From: an uncultured Bacteroidales bacterium
GTDB taxonomy: Bacteria; Bacteroidota; Bacteroidia; Bacteroidales; Paludibacteraceae
Direction of reading: 5' to 3'
Assembly (NCBI GenBank): GCA_900316845.1
Contig: ONEG01000010.1
Location: forward strand, 1 to 64,000
DNA length: 64,000 nt
The position numbers and the translations under genes were made by a program. The first letter of the stretch is position 1; every line of letters starts with the position of its first letter. Of the stretch, positions 33,336 through 42,056 are shown piece by piece. Below the pieces are notes generated by a model. It was not told where the DNA came from. It did not search any database and saw only the letters and a list, made by a program, of their open reading frames with translations.

Positions 33336-35216
33336 TTATTCCACGGTAACCGACTTGGCGAGGTTACGGGGTTGATCGACGTCGCAGCCTTTGACAACGG
33401 CGATATGGTAGGCGAGGAGCTGGAGGGGGATGACCGTCAGCAGCGGTGTGAGACACTCTTCGGTCTCGGGTACCTCAATGACATAATCGGCGATCTTCGA
33501 GACCACCTCATCCCCTTCGGTGACGATAGCGATGACGCGTCCCTTGCGGGCTTTGATCTCCTGGATATTCGACACGACCTTTTCGTAGGTGCCGCAATGA
33601 GGTGCGACGACGACCACCGGCATCTCCTGTGAGATGAGGGCGATAGGTCCGTGTTTCATCTCCGCTGCCGGGTAGCCCTCCGCGTGGATATAGGAGATCT
33701 CCTTCAGTTTGAGGGCACCCTCCATTGCCACGGGGTAGTTATAGCCGCGACCGAGGTAGATGAAGTTCTGGGCGTACGTGAAGGTCTTGGAGAAATCCGC
33801 GATGCGTTTCTCTTGCTCTAAAACGCGTGAGATCTTATTGGGTATCTGCCCCAATTCGCGTACGATTCGCAGGTACTGCTCTTCGCTAATCGTCCCTTTC
33901 TCCTTACCGATACAAAGGGCGAGCATGGTGAGCGCGGTCACCTGAGCGGTGAAAGCCTTGGTGGACGCAACGCCTATCTCCGGACCGACGTGGGTATAGC
34001 AACCGCTGTCGGAGACACGGGGTATGGACGCACCGATGACATTACAGATGGAGAAAATGAACGCGCCTTTGGACTTGGCGAGTTGGATTGCCGCGAGTGT
34101 ATCGGCTGTCTCGCCAGACTGGGAGATAGCGATAACGACATCGTCTTTGTTGATGACGGGTTTGCGGTAGCGGAACTCCGAGGAGTATTCTACCTCGACG
34201 GGTATCTGCGCGAACTCCTCGATCGCGTACATAGCGATCAAGCCGGCGTGCCAGGAAGTGCCGCAGGCGGTAATAATGATGCGTTTGGCATTCAGGAACC
34301 GCTCTTTATTGTCAATGAAACCTGATAGCGCGATATTATCCTGTCGTACGTTCACACGACCACGCATGGAGTCCGTCAGCGTTCGGGGCTGCTCGAAAAT
34401 CTCCTTGAGCATGAAATGCGGGTAACCGCCTTTCTCGAGTTGGCTCAGCGAGAGCTCCAGACGCTTGATCTCCGGCGTCTTTTGTACATTATTGATCGTC
34501 GTGATATCGATTGAGCCTACCCCCTGCCCCTCCCTAAAAGGAGGGGAGTTCGGATTCATAGAAATATACACTACCTCTTCGTCCTCGATATAGATAACCT
34601 TATCCGTATATTCGACGATAGGGGTAGCATCGGAGGCCAGGAAATACTCCTCCTCTCCTATCCCGACGACGAGCGGCGAACCCTTGCGGGCAGCGATGAG
34701 GGTGTCGGGATGGTCCTTGTCGAGGACGGCGATGGCATAGGCACCTATGACCTGCTGCAGGGCTAACTGAACGGCGGTCTTGAGATCGACATGCTCGTTG
34801 AGCTGCGTATATTCGATGAGCTGCACAAGCACCTCGGTATCGGTCTCGGAGCGGAAGGTATAACCCTGCTCCATGAGTCCGGCTTTGAGGACGGCGTAGT
34901 TCTCGATGATGCCGTTATGGATGATCGCCAGGCGCTCGGACTCGGAGTAATGGGGGTGCGCGTTCACGGTGTTGGGTTCGCCGTGGGTCGCCCAGCGCGT
35001 ATGCGCGATACCAATCGTACCGCCGGTGTCTTTATCCGCAGCGAAGGCTTCGAGTTCGGAGACCTTGCCTTTGGCCTTGTAGATATTGAGTTGACCTTGC
35101 TCGTTGATGAGCGCTACGCCGGCACTGTCGTACCCGCGGTACTCCAGACGATGGAGACCCTTAATCAGTATAGGATAAGCGTTTCGCTTACCGATATATC
35201 CTACTATTCCGCACAT
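33336..35216 (-). CDS. glmS: Glutamine-fructose-6-phosphate aminotransferase
   Basis: Makes glucosamine-6-phosphate, the first step to UDP-GlcNAc for cell wall and surface sugars. The N-terminal class II glutaminase domain has catalytic Cys2 in MCGIVGYIG. Two SIS domains follow (CGTSWHAG, SQSGETADT; LGRGYNYPVAMEGALKLKE), and the end is DQPRNLAKSVTVE. 626 aa. In the linker, about residues 227-240 (PNSPPFREGQGVGS), a palindromic repeat (34519-34551) is inserted in frame. Confidence 0.95.
   Translation of the reverse strand: MCGIVGYIGKRNAYPILIKGLHRLEYRGYDSAGVALINEQGQLNIYKAKGKVSELEAFAADKDTGGTIGIAHTRWATHGEPNTVNAHPHYSESERLAIIHNGIIENYAVLKAGLMEQGYTFRSETDTEVLVQLIEYTQLNEHVDLKTAVQLALQQVIGAYAIAVLDKDHPDTLIAARKGSPLVVGIGEEEYFLASDATPIVEYTDKVIYIEDEEVVYISMNPNSPPFREGQGVGSIDITTINNVQKTPEIKRLELSLSQLEKGGYPHFMLKEIFEQPRTLTDSMRGRVNVRQDNIALSGFIDNKERFLNAKRIIITACGTSWHAGLIAMYAIEEFAQIPVEVEYSSEFRYRKPVINKDDVVIAISQSGETADTLAAIQLAKSKGAFIFSICNVIGASIPRVSDSGCYTHVGPEIGVASTKAFTAQVTALTMLALCIGKEKGTISEEQYLRIVRELGQIPNKISRVLEQEKRIADFSKTFTYAQNFIYLGRGYNYPVAMEGALKLKEISYIHAEGYPAAEMKHGPIALISQEMPVVVVAPHCGTYEKVVSNIQEIKARKGRVIAIVTEGDEVVSKIADYVIEVPETEECLTPLLTVIPLQLLAYHIAVVKGCDVDQPRNLAKSVTVE
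34519..34551. repeat. Palindromic repeat inserted in frame in glmS
   Basis: CCCCTCC (34527-34533) pairs with GGAGGGG (34540-34546) around a short A-rich loop, flanked by TACCCCCTG. On the minus strand it encodes SPPFREGQGVG, a peptide typical of a repeated element rather than of GlmS. Confidence 0.75.
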
Positions 35217-35256
35217 AAAATCATTTACGATTTAGTCATTTACAATGTACCATTTA
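35217..35256. repeat. Short TCATTTAC near-repeats
   Basis: ATCATTTACGATTTAGTCATTTACAATG-type units between glmS and glnA. The same unit is found inside the VWA lipoprotein gene at 38500-38541. Confidence 0.55.
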
Positions 35257-37449
35257 TTAACGGATAAACATCAATTCTCTATATTTTGGGAGAGTCCAGA
35301 GTTCGTCATCGACGATCATCTCCAGGGCATCGGCATGCTCGCGGATGTCCGCCATGAGGGGCAGGACGTTATCGTGATAGGCGATGGCTTTGGACCGCTC
35401 GTCGGGCTGCCGGTTGGCTTTATGGCGCGCGTCGGTCATCGCCTCCACACCTTTGAGGATCGCACCGGCGTGCGACTCGATCTGGCGGATGATAGAGTAG
35501 TCCATCTCATTGAGCGACTCAGTCTCGTCCGGAGAGAAGACCTGCTTGACGGTCATGACGTTCTTCAGGAGCATGGTCTGGTAGCGTTTGGCAGCCGGCA
35601 GGACGTGGTTGATGACGAGGTCACCGATGACGCGGCTCTCGATCTGCAGTTTCTTGACATACGTGTCCCATTTGACTTCGCACCGGCTCGTCAGCTCCGC
35701 CTTACTCAGCACGCCGGTCTTGGCGAACATCTCGATGGTCTGCGGCAGGAGGTAGCGGTCGATGACGAGAGGCACGGAGGTCTCGCAGTCGAGTCCGCGT
35801 TTGGCCGCCTCTTTACGCCACTCGTCGCTGTAACCGTTACCGTCAAAACGGATGGATTTGCACTCGACAATATAACTCTTGATGACGTCGAAGAGTACGC
35901 GCTCTTTGGCTTCGCCTTTCTCGATACGGGCATCCACTTCGGCCTTGAAGATCATCAACTGCTCTGCTACTGCGGCATTGAGGGCGAGCATCGCCGCGCC
36001 GCAGTTAGCCGACGAACCTACCGCACGAAACTCAAAACGGTTACCCGTGAAGGCGAACGGCGAGGTACGGTTGCGGTCGGTGTTGTCCAGCAGGATCTCG
36101 GGGATATTTCCCACACCGAGTTTCATCTCTTTCTTTGCGTTGATGATAATCGCCTCTTCCGCAGACGCCGTCTCGAGTTTGTCGAGGACGCCGCTGATCT
36201 GCTTGCCGAGGAAGACGGAGATGATCGCCGGCGGTGCTTCGTTGGCGCCCAGACGGTGCTCGTTGGTCGCCGAGACGATGGAGGCTTTCAAGAGGCCGTT
36301 ATGACGTTTTACTGCCATCAGGACGTTCACGAGGAAAGTGACGAACTGGAGGTTCTGATAGGGGTTCTTACCCGGTGCCAAGAGGTTGACGCCGGTGTTG
36401 GTCTGGATGGACCAGTTACAGTGCTTGCCGCTGCCGTTGACCTTGGCGTAGGGCTTCTCGTGGAGCAGCACGCGGAAGTGATGGCGCTGCGCCACCCTGT
36501 CCATGATGCTCATCACGAGCAGGTTATGATCGTTGGAGAGGTTGACGTTCTCGAAGATAGGCGCCATCTCAAACTGCATCGGTGCCACCTCGTTATGGCG
36601 TGTGCGTACAGGAATACCCGCGCAGAGGGCTTCGTACTCCAAGTCCCGCATGAACGCTAACACGCGCTCGGGGATCGCACCGAAATAGTGGTCCTCCAAC
36701 TGCTGACTCTTCGCGCTCTCGTGCCCCATCAGCGTACGGCCCGTCAGCATCAAGTCCGGCCGCGCATGATAGAGCGCCTCATCCACGAGGAAATACTCCT
36801 GCTCCCATCCCAAGTTGGCATGCACGTGCTTCACCTGCTTGTCGAAATAGGCGCTGACGACGTCACGCGCCGCGTGGCAGAGAGCAGCCGTGGAGCGGAT
36901 GAGCGGGGTCTTATAGTCCAGCGCCTCACCCGTATAAGCAACGAAGACCGTCGGGATACAAAGGGTGTCGCCGATGAGGAAGACGGGGCTCGAAGGATCC
37001 CATGCCGAGTAGCCACGTGCCTCGAAGGTGTTTCGGATACCACCCGAAGGGAAGGAAGACGCGTCCGGCTCCTGCTGGTACAGACTGTCACCGCTGAACT
37101 CCTCCATGAGCGTACCGTCTTTGTCCAGCGTGAAGAACGCATCGTGTTTCTCCGCCGTACCGCCTGTCAGAGGCTGGAACCAGTGAGTATAATGTGTAGC
37201 ACCGTGCTCCATCGCCCATTTGCGGATACCGATCGCTACGCTGCCGGCTATCTCACGGTGGATCGTACGACCATTATCGACATCGTCGAATAACTGATCC
37301 AGGACATCCTCGGCGATGTACTCCTTCATGCGTTCCCGCGTGAAGACGTCGCGAGCGAAGTAATCTTTTACTCGACCTTCCGGCTTAGTGGCTGCCACCG
37401 GAGTGTGCGATCTTGCCATTTTAACGGCTTCAAAGCGAACGTTTTCCAT
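35257..37449 (-). CDS. glnN: Glutamine synthetase type III (GlnN)
   Basis: ATP-dependent glutamine synthesis. At 730 aa it is far longer than type I (about 470), as expected for type III of Bacteroidota. Seen: HYTHWFQPLTGGTAEKHDAF near 80-100, NLGWEQEYFLVDEALY (glutamate ligands), VNGSGKHCNWSIQTNTG, and RTSPFAFTGNRFEFRAVGS (substrate site). Own promoter at 37502-37533. It shares its direction with glmS, which uses glutamine. Confidence 0.95.
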   Translation of the reverse strand: MENVRFEAVKMARSHTPVAATKPEGRVKDYFARDVFTRERMKEYIAEDVLDQLFDDVDNGRTIHREIAGSVAIGIRKWAMEHGATHYTHWFQPLTGGTAEKHDAFFTLDKDGTLMEEFSGDSLYQQEPDASSFPSGGIRNTFEARGYSAWDPSSPVFLIGDTLCIPTVFVAYTGEALDYKTPLIRSTAALCHAARDVVSAYFDKQVKHVHANLGWEQEYFLVDEALYHARPDLMLTGRTLMGHESAKSQQLEDHYFGAIPERVLAFMRDLEYEALCAGIPVRTRHNEVAPMQFEMAPIFENVNLSNDHNLLVMSIMDRVAQRHHFRVLLHEKPYAKVNGSGKHCNWSIQTNTGVNLLAPGKNPYQNLQFVTFLVNVLMAVKRHNGLLKASIVSATNEHRLGANEAPPAIISVFLGKQISGVLDKLETASAEEAIIINAKKEMKLGVGNIPEILLDNTDRNRTSPFAFTGNRFEFRAVGSSANCGAAMLALNAAVAEQLMIFKAEVDARIEKGEAKERVLFDVIKSYIVECKSIRFDGNGYSDEWRKEAAKRGLDCETSVPLVIDRYLLPQTIEMFAKTGVLSKAELTSRCEVKWDTYVKKLQIESRVIGDLVINHVLPAAKRYQTMLLKNVMTVKQVFSPDETESLNEMDYSIIRQIESHAGAILKGVEAMTDARHKANRQPDERSKAIAYHDNVLPLMADIREHADALEMIVDDELWTLPKYRELMFIR

Positions 37450-37501
37450 ACTTTTGACGCAAATTTTTGTTTTTAATCGGATTAATTTTCAAAATCTGCG
37501 A

Positions 37502-37533
37502 CAAAAGTACTGCTTTTTTTTGAATTATGCAAA
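37502..37533 (-). promoter_or_regulatory. Promoter of glnN
   Basis: Minus strand: -33 TTTG (37530-37533), 20-nt spacer with CATAATTCAAAAAAAA, -7 TACTTTTG (37502-37509); 52 nt before the start. Confidence 0.8.
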
Positions 37534-37550
37534 TAAAAATGCGTTTTTAT

Positions 37551-37581
37551 CAAAAAAAGTGAGCCGAAGCCCACTTTTTTA
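37551..37581 (-). terminator. Terminator of the VWA lipoprotein gene
   Basis: Stem AGTGGGC/GCTCACT (37569-37575 with 37558-37564) with a TTCG loop and seven T on the minus strand. It directly follows, and touches, the stop codon. Confidence 0.85.
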
Positions 37582-39435
37582 ACGGTTTAACACCTTCTCT
37601 GTATGCCAGGTGCCATCGTAGAAAGTCTTGATGAAATAGATGCCTACGGGCAGACCCATGGAGCGGAGTTGTGCCTTGAGAGAAGCGATGTCGCCCTCAT
37701 AGACAGTGATGAGCTTGCCGCTCACGTCGATGAGGTAATGGGTTCCATCGCCGTGCGGGATAGACGGATCGGCGGCTATCTCCTCCGCGCTGAACGGGTT
37801 AGGAAGGAACTGCGGATCTACCATTTCACCATTAAGCGAAGCGTCACCATCAATCATTTCATCATTGCATACCGGCATCGCGGAGAACTCGACGATGGTA
37901 CGTACCATCATGTCGTTGAGGTGCTCGACCTTGAGGGAGTCGGTGGTGGGTTTGAGATGGGAGTGACCGATACCCGAGTCGTCGGTGAGGAAGAACGAGG
38001 TGCCGTTCGTCGCCAAAGCGATGGAGCGAACGAGTAACTCCCCACTCTCGCCTATGCCGCTACAAACGACCGGCACGATACGTACACCGAGTGCGGCGGC
38101 ATTGAGGACCTGCTCATGCAGGAGAGCGATCGTCGCAGAGTCCTGATGGCATGGCGCATCTAATATAAGGAACGCGATACGCGCACGCGCGTTGGTATCC
38201 CATCCGGCGCTGTTCATCGCCGCCATCAGCGCTTCGGGTACAGCTTCGGGATAATCGCCGCCACCGTTAGCCTGCTGCTTGTCGATGAAAGCCTGCGTCG
38301 TCTTGATATCGTCCGTGAGGCGCGAGATACGCGTCAGGTACTCGTCCTGATGATCGCGATAGACCACTGCCCCTGTACGGATCTGCAGACCGCCGGTAGC
38401 TTCCTTGGCACGAGCGATGACGTCTTTCATCTCCGCCTGCAGGTACCGTAACTCATCTCCCATCGAACCCGTGGCATCAAAGACAAAGACGACATCAACG
38501 TCATTTACCAGTTGGTCATTTACTATTTGGTCATTTTGGCAGGGTTCGTCGAGGACGAAGGTGTTCAGCCCATCCGACCATTGTTTGGCAAGCTGTTTCT
38601 GGTCATCGACAGCAATATAGAAATCCGCATGTTTGCCACAGAGGTTATTACCGAGGAGCTGGTACCATAGCTCCGCCTTGCCGGTATTATCCGTCACGGC
38701 CTGGAAGAGGGTGTTGCCGGCGTTATCCAAGAGACTTACGGCTTTTGAGGCGATGGGGTAACCGGCATTGTTGACCACCTGGGCGGTATAACGGTGCCTC
38801 GGTGCGATCTGCCAGGCGGAGATATGCTGCTTGTGCGAGTCGTCAATCACTCTCGGCCAGAAATACCATTTCGTAAAGTCGTTCACTTCACCGGCGGTCA
38901 GCAGGCCGGCAGAAACATTATTTTTTCCTCCGGGCATGGCCACCGCGCTCTCCCGCACGGGTACATCTTCGCTCTCCGCCACGGATAACATCGCTACATC
39001 CGCCGACGGGGTAGCTGCTTTGGAGTAAAAGACATCCCCCCTGCGTGCACTGGTGACGTACATCGGTCCGGTGGTCTCCTTCTCGTTGTTCCTCGGTTGT
39101 TTCTTCGGGTCCGGCAGCAGCCGAACGATCAGCACCGGCTCGTCCTTGAGGATGGCGTGCGCAGGCTTATAACCCTCGCAGGAGACGAGGAAAGTAGAGG
39201 ACGTCACTTGCTCTGGTTTGAGTACTACGCGTCCGTCGAAAGAGGTGGTATAGACATCTTTCTGCACCTTCACTTCGGCGTTCGCCAGCAGCGCCTGGGT
39301 CGTGTCCATCACGATCACCGTCAGCGGCTGATCCCCTCTAACCGCTAACCCGCTAACCTTCTTCATACACGCACTCACCGTGCCTACGCACAGCGTCATA
39401 GCCATCAAAAGAGAAAAAATCTGTCTCATACGCAT
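37579..39435 (-). CDS. von Willebrand factor A domain lipoprotein
   Basis: Signal peptide with lipobox (MRMRQIFSLLMAMTLCVG then TVSAC), so a lipid-anchored envelope protein. A carboxypeptidase-regulatory-like domain follows (about 30-100 after the start). The VWA domain has a MIDAS motif in VVFVFDATGSMGDELR and a later LILDAPCHQ. It ends in a short secretion/sorting-like tail (LPVGIYFIKTFYDGTWHTEKVLNR). The start is taken at MRMRQIF; an in-frame extension upstream would precede the signal peptide. Two low-complexity inserts are visible, NDQIVNDQLVND just before the VWA and NDEMIDGDASLNGEMV near the end. Partner unknown. Confidence 0.82.
   Translation of the reverse strand: MRMRQIFSLLMAMTLCVGTVSACMKKVSGLAVRGDQPLTVIVMDTTQALLANAEVKVQKDVYTTSFDGRVVLKPEQVTSSTFLVSCEGYKPAHAILKDEPVLIVRLLPDPKKQPRNNEKETTGPMYVTSARRGDVFYSKAATPSADVAMLSVAESEDVPVRESAVAMPGGKNNVSAGLLTAGEVNDFTKWYFWPRVIDDSHKQHISAWQIAPRHRYTAQVVNNAGYPIASKAVSLLDNAGNTLFQAVTDNTGKAELWYQLLGNNLCGKHADFYIAVDDQKQLAKQWSDGLNTFVLDEPCQNDQIVNDQLVNDVDVVFVFDATGSMGDELRYLQAEMKDVIARAKEATGGLQIRTGAVVYRDHQDEYLTRISRLTDDIKTTQAFIDKQQANGGGDYPEAVPEALMAAMNSAGWDTNARARIAFLILDAPCHQDSATIALLHEQVLNAAALGVRIVPVVCSGIGESGELLVRSIALATNGTSFFLTDDSGIGHSHLKPTTDSLKVEHLNDMMVRTIVEFSAMPVCNDEMIDGDASLNGEMVDPQFLPNPFSAEEIAADPSIPHGDGTHYLIDVSGKLITVYEGDIASLKAQLRSMGLPVGIYFIKTFYDGTWHTEKVLNR
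37807..37870. repeat. ATTTCACCATT / CATTTCATCATT near-repeats in the VWA gene
   Basis: In-frame low-complexity stretch close to intergenic GGATTGATGAAATGATG repeats elsewhere in the window (22733-22770). Confidence 0.5.
38500..38541. repeat. TCATTTAC / TTGGTCATTT near-repeats in the VWA gene
   Basis: Three tandem units, in frame, encode NDQIVNDQLVND. The unit matches the intergenic repeat at 35217-35256. Confidence 0.65.
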
Positions 39436-39485
39436 TCGTTTTTTTGCCGATATAGTACAAAATGCGTGCCAATAATGCGAATTTA

Positions 39486-39517
39486 TTTGCATATATCAAA
39501 AAAAAGTTGTACCTTTG
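39486..39517 (+). promoter_or_regulatory. Promoter of the efflux operon
   Basis: -33 TTTG (39486-39489), spacer with CATATATCAAAAAAAA, -7 TACCTTTG (39510-39517). The leader carries a CCGCG-GAGA-CGCGG hairpin (39567-39580). Confidence 0.85.
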
Positions 39518-39601
39518 CAGTCGATTTGGCCTTGGTAAAGGCTTGGGTTCATCCCTATAATATTCCCCGCGGAGACGCGGATTTGTTGTGTTTATAGGTA
39601 A

Positions 39602-41011
39602 ATGAACTCTAATATGGAACAAAAATTTATTCATGTTGGGTTGATGTTTCTTATGCTCATCAATCCTTTTCTTTTTCTATCGGCTGAAGAGTCGCAGGAG
39701 ACAGACAGCGTGATTTTTGATCTGGCTACGATCTTCCGTCTGGCGGATGAGGAGAACCGGCAGATCCGTGTCTCGGAGGCTGCTTTACGTGCCGCCAGCG
39801 AGGGAGTCCGGCAGGCAAGGAACGCCCTCGCGCCCCATCTGCAAGTAAATATCAGCGGCTCTTACATGGGCGATGTCGTTCTCATGGGCAGAGACTTCAG
39901 CACCTCCGGCCAGACGGAAGTGCAGTACGCCGGATAAGCTCCGCAATACATCGACAATGGTCTGCAACCTACGCCGCATTGGGGCAACACCTTCTCGTTT
40001 GAGGCATCGCAGGTTATTTATGCCGGAGGAGCGTTAATAGCGGGTGTTAAGATGGCTGAAATCGGTGAACGAATCGCAGAATTAGACGTAGCGAAAAGCC
40101 GTCAGGAGGTGCGATTCATGCTCGCGGGCTACTATCTGGATCTGGTCAAGTTACAAAACCAACAGGAAGTGATCGACCGCCATCTGGAACTGACGCAGCG
40201 CGTGTTGGATCAGATGCGGGCACGCGAAGCGGCCGGCGTTGTTCTGCGCAATGACTTGACGCGGTATGAACTGCAACTCAAGCAGTTGGAGTTAACCAAA
40301 GTGCGGCTTGTCGATGCGCAATCCATCATCCATCACCAGTTAGTCACTGCACTCCATCGCCCTTCTACGCAGACCATCGTGCCGGATACACTCTCCGTCA
40401 ATGCGGCTTTGAGTCAGTTGGAACAAGCCGCCTCTGAGCAACTGTGGCAATCACGTGCAGCGGGTAGTCATTTGGGCATTCAGCAGGCACAGGCAGCGGA
40501 AGAACTCTCTGCCCAACAGGTCAAACTGACGCGCGCCGGCTCGATACCAACCATCGCCGCCATAGCGAAAGATGAGTTATTCGGACCGTTTGTCAATGAT
40601 CTTATTCCCGTGAACTCGAATGTCAATGTGTGGTTCGTAGGCCTCGGTCTGCAGTACGATTTAGGTAGTTTGTGGCACAACTATCGGGCTATTCGCAAAG
40701 CCAAGAGCGAACACGCCGCCGCGCAAGAACGTACGGAATTGGCGCGCGAAGGAGTGACGAATGGCGTGCATGCCGCTTATGTCCATTTCCTGACCGCCTT
40801 CACGGAAGTGGAGACCCAGCAAAAGCAAGTACAATTAGCCAATGAGAATTACGACCTGGTGGAAAAGCGTTACAACAATGACCTGGCGCTTCTAACCGAT
40901 TTGCTAGATGCTTCGAGTATGAAACTGCAATCCGAAATGGCGCTTGTCAATGCCCGTATCGGACTGCTTTACCAATTTTATCAACTTCAATATACCACCC
41001 ATACATTATGA
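39602..41011 (+). pseudogene. TolC-like outer-membrane efflux protein with in-frame stop
   Basis: Outer-membrane factor of a tripartite pump. Signal peptide (GLMFLMLINPFLFLSAEE), then helical TolC repeats (NRQIRVSEAALRAASEGVRQAR). A TAA stop at 39935-39937 interrupts the frame after VQYAG. Reading continues without frameshift as APQYIDNGLQPTPHWG and then FEASQVIYAGGALIAGV, and on through a normal TolC C-terminus to 41011. Total 469 codons, a normal TolC length. The downstream hlyD and mfs genes look intact and overlap or follow closely. The stop may be a real nonsense mutation, a recoded site or a base error. Without readthrough no full outer-membrane channel is made. Confidence 0.85.
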
Positions 41012-42042
41012 ACAAATCAAAAATAGCAACCTATTGCTACAATGCAGTCATTATACTGCTTCTTTTGGCAGGCGTGACATATGTCGTCCTGCAATTTACC
41101 CATTTCGGACATGTCGAATACACTGATAATGCGCGCGTAAAACGATCTATCACTCCGCAGAACACCCGCGTGCAGGGATTTATCCGCGAGATCCGTTTTA
41201 AACCCTACCAGCATGTAAACGCCGGCGATACACTCGTAATTATTGAGGATGCCGAGTTCAAACTGCGCTTGGCGCAAGCTGAGAGCGATCTGGCGCGCGT
41301 GGAGCAACAATCCAAAGCTACAGGTTCCTCTATCCGCACAACCACCAGCAGCATCAGCGTGACGGAAGCCTCTATTGAAGAAGCGCGGGTGAATATGGAG
41401 AACCTGCAGCGCGAAGATGCCCGTTATGAGCGACTTCTGGCACAAGATGCCGTCACGCGGCAGCAATACGACCAAATTCACACCTCCTATCTCTCCGCGA
41501 AAGCCCGTTATGTACAGATGAAACAAACGCGTGCGATGCAGAGTAATGTGGTGGAGGAGCAAAACTACCATCTCTCTGCAACCGAGGCTGCTGTTCAGTT
41601 GGCGCAGGCAGCCGTTGAGTTGGCAAAACTCAATCTCTCATATTGTTATATTATCGCTACGCATACAGGTTATGTCGGTTCCAAAGATGTACATGTAGGC
41701 GAACTCGTCAACCCCGGTCAGACGCTTGTCAGCATCGTGGATGAGAATAGCCTCTGGGTCGAAGCCAACTACCGCGAGACCCAACTGCCGCATATCCACG
41801 AAGGTTCCGAGGTCTCTATCCATGTGGACGCTGTGCCAGATATCGAATACAAAGGCCGCGTCCTCAGCCTCGCCGATGCCACCGGTAGCGCATACTCGCT
41901 CATCCCCATCGACAATGCCACGGGCAACTTCGTCAAAGTGGAGCAACGCCTCACCGTCCGCATCGCCTTGGACGAGAATAGCGCAGAAGACTTGCAAAAA
42001 CTCAAAGCCGGTTATAGTGTGGAATGTGAAGTGAAATATTAA
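41008..42042 (+). CDS. HlyD/EmrA-family membrane fusion protein
   Basis: Periplasmic adaptor of a drug-efflux pump. One N-terminal transmembrane helix (AVIILLLLAGVTYVVLQF), followed by DNARVKRSITPQNTRVQGFI and HVNAGDTLVIIEDAEF (biotinyl-lipoyl-like half motif). A long helical hairpin (about 85-205) and the closing half motif ATHTGYVGSKDVHVGELVNPGQ come next. EmrA-like, 344 aa. It overlaps the tolC stop by 4 nt and precedes the MFS gene by 14 nt. Confidence 0.9.
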   Translation: MNKSKIATYCYNAVIILLLLAGVTYVVLQFTHFGHVEYTDNARVKRSITPQNTRVQGFIREIRFKPYQHVNAGDTLVIIEDAEFKLRLAQAESDLARVEQQSKATGSSIRTTTSSISVTEASIEEARVNMENLQREDARYERLLAQDAVTRQQYDQIHTSYLSAKARYVQMKQTRAMQSNVVEEQNYHLSATEAAVQLAQAAVELAKLNLSYCYIIATHTGYVGSKDVHVGELVNPGQTLVSIVDENSLWVEANYRETQLPHIHEGSEVSIHVDAVPDIEYKGRVLSLADATGSAYSLIPIDNATGNFVKVEQRLTVRIALDENSAEDLQKLKAGYSVECEVKY

Positions 42043-42056
42043 ATTTCAAGTCTCAA

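Noticed and set aside
35245..36660. Long plus-strand frame (about 470 codons)
   Set aside because: It is antisense to the clearly conserved glutamine synthetase.
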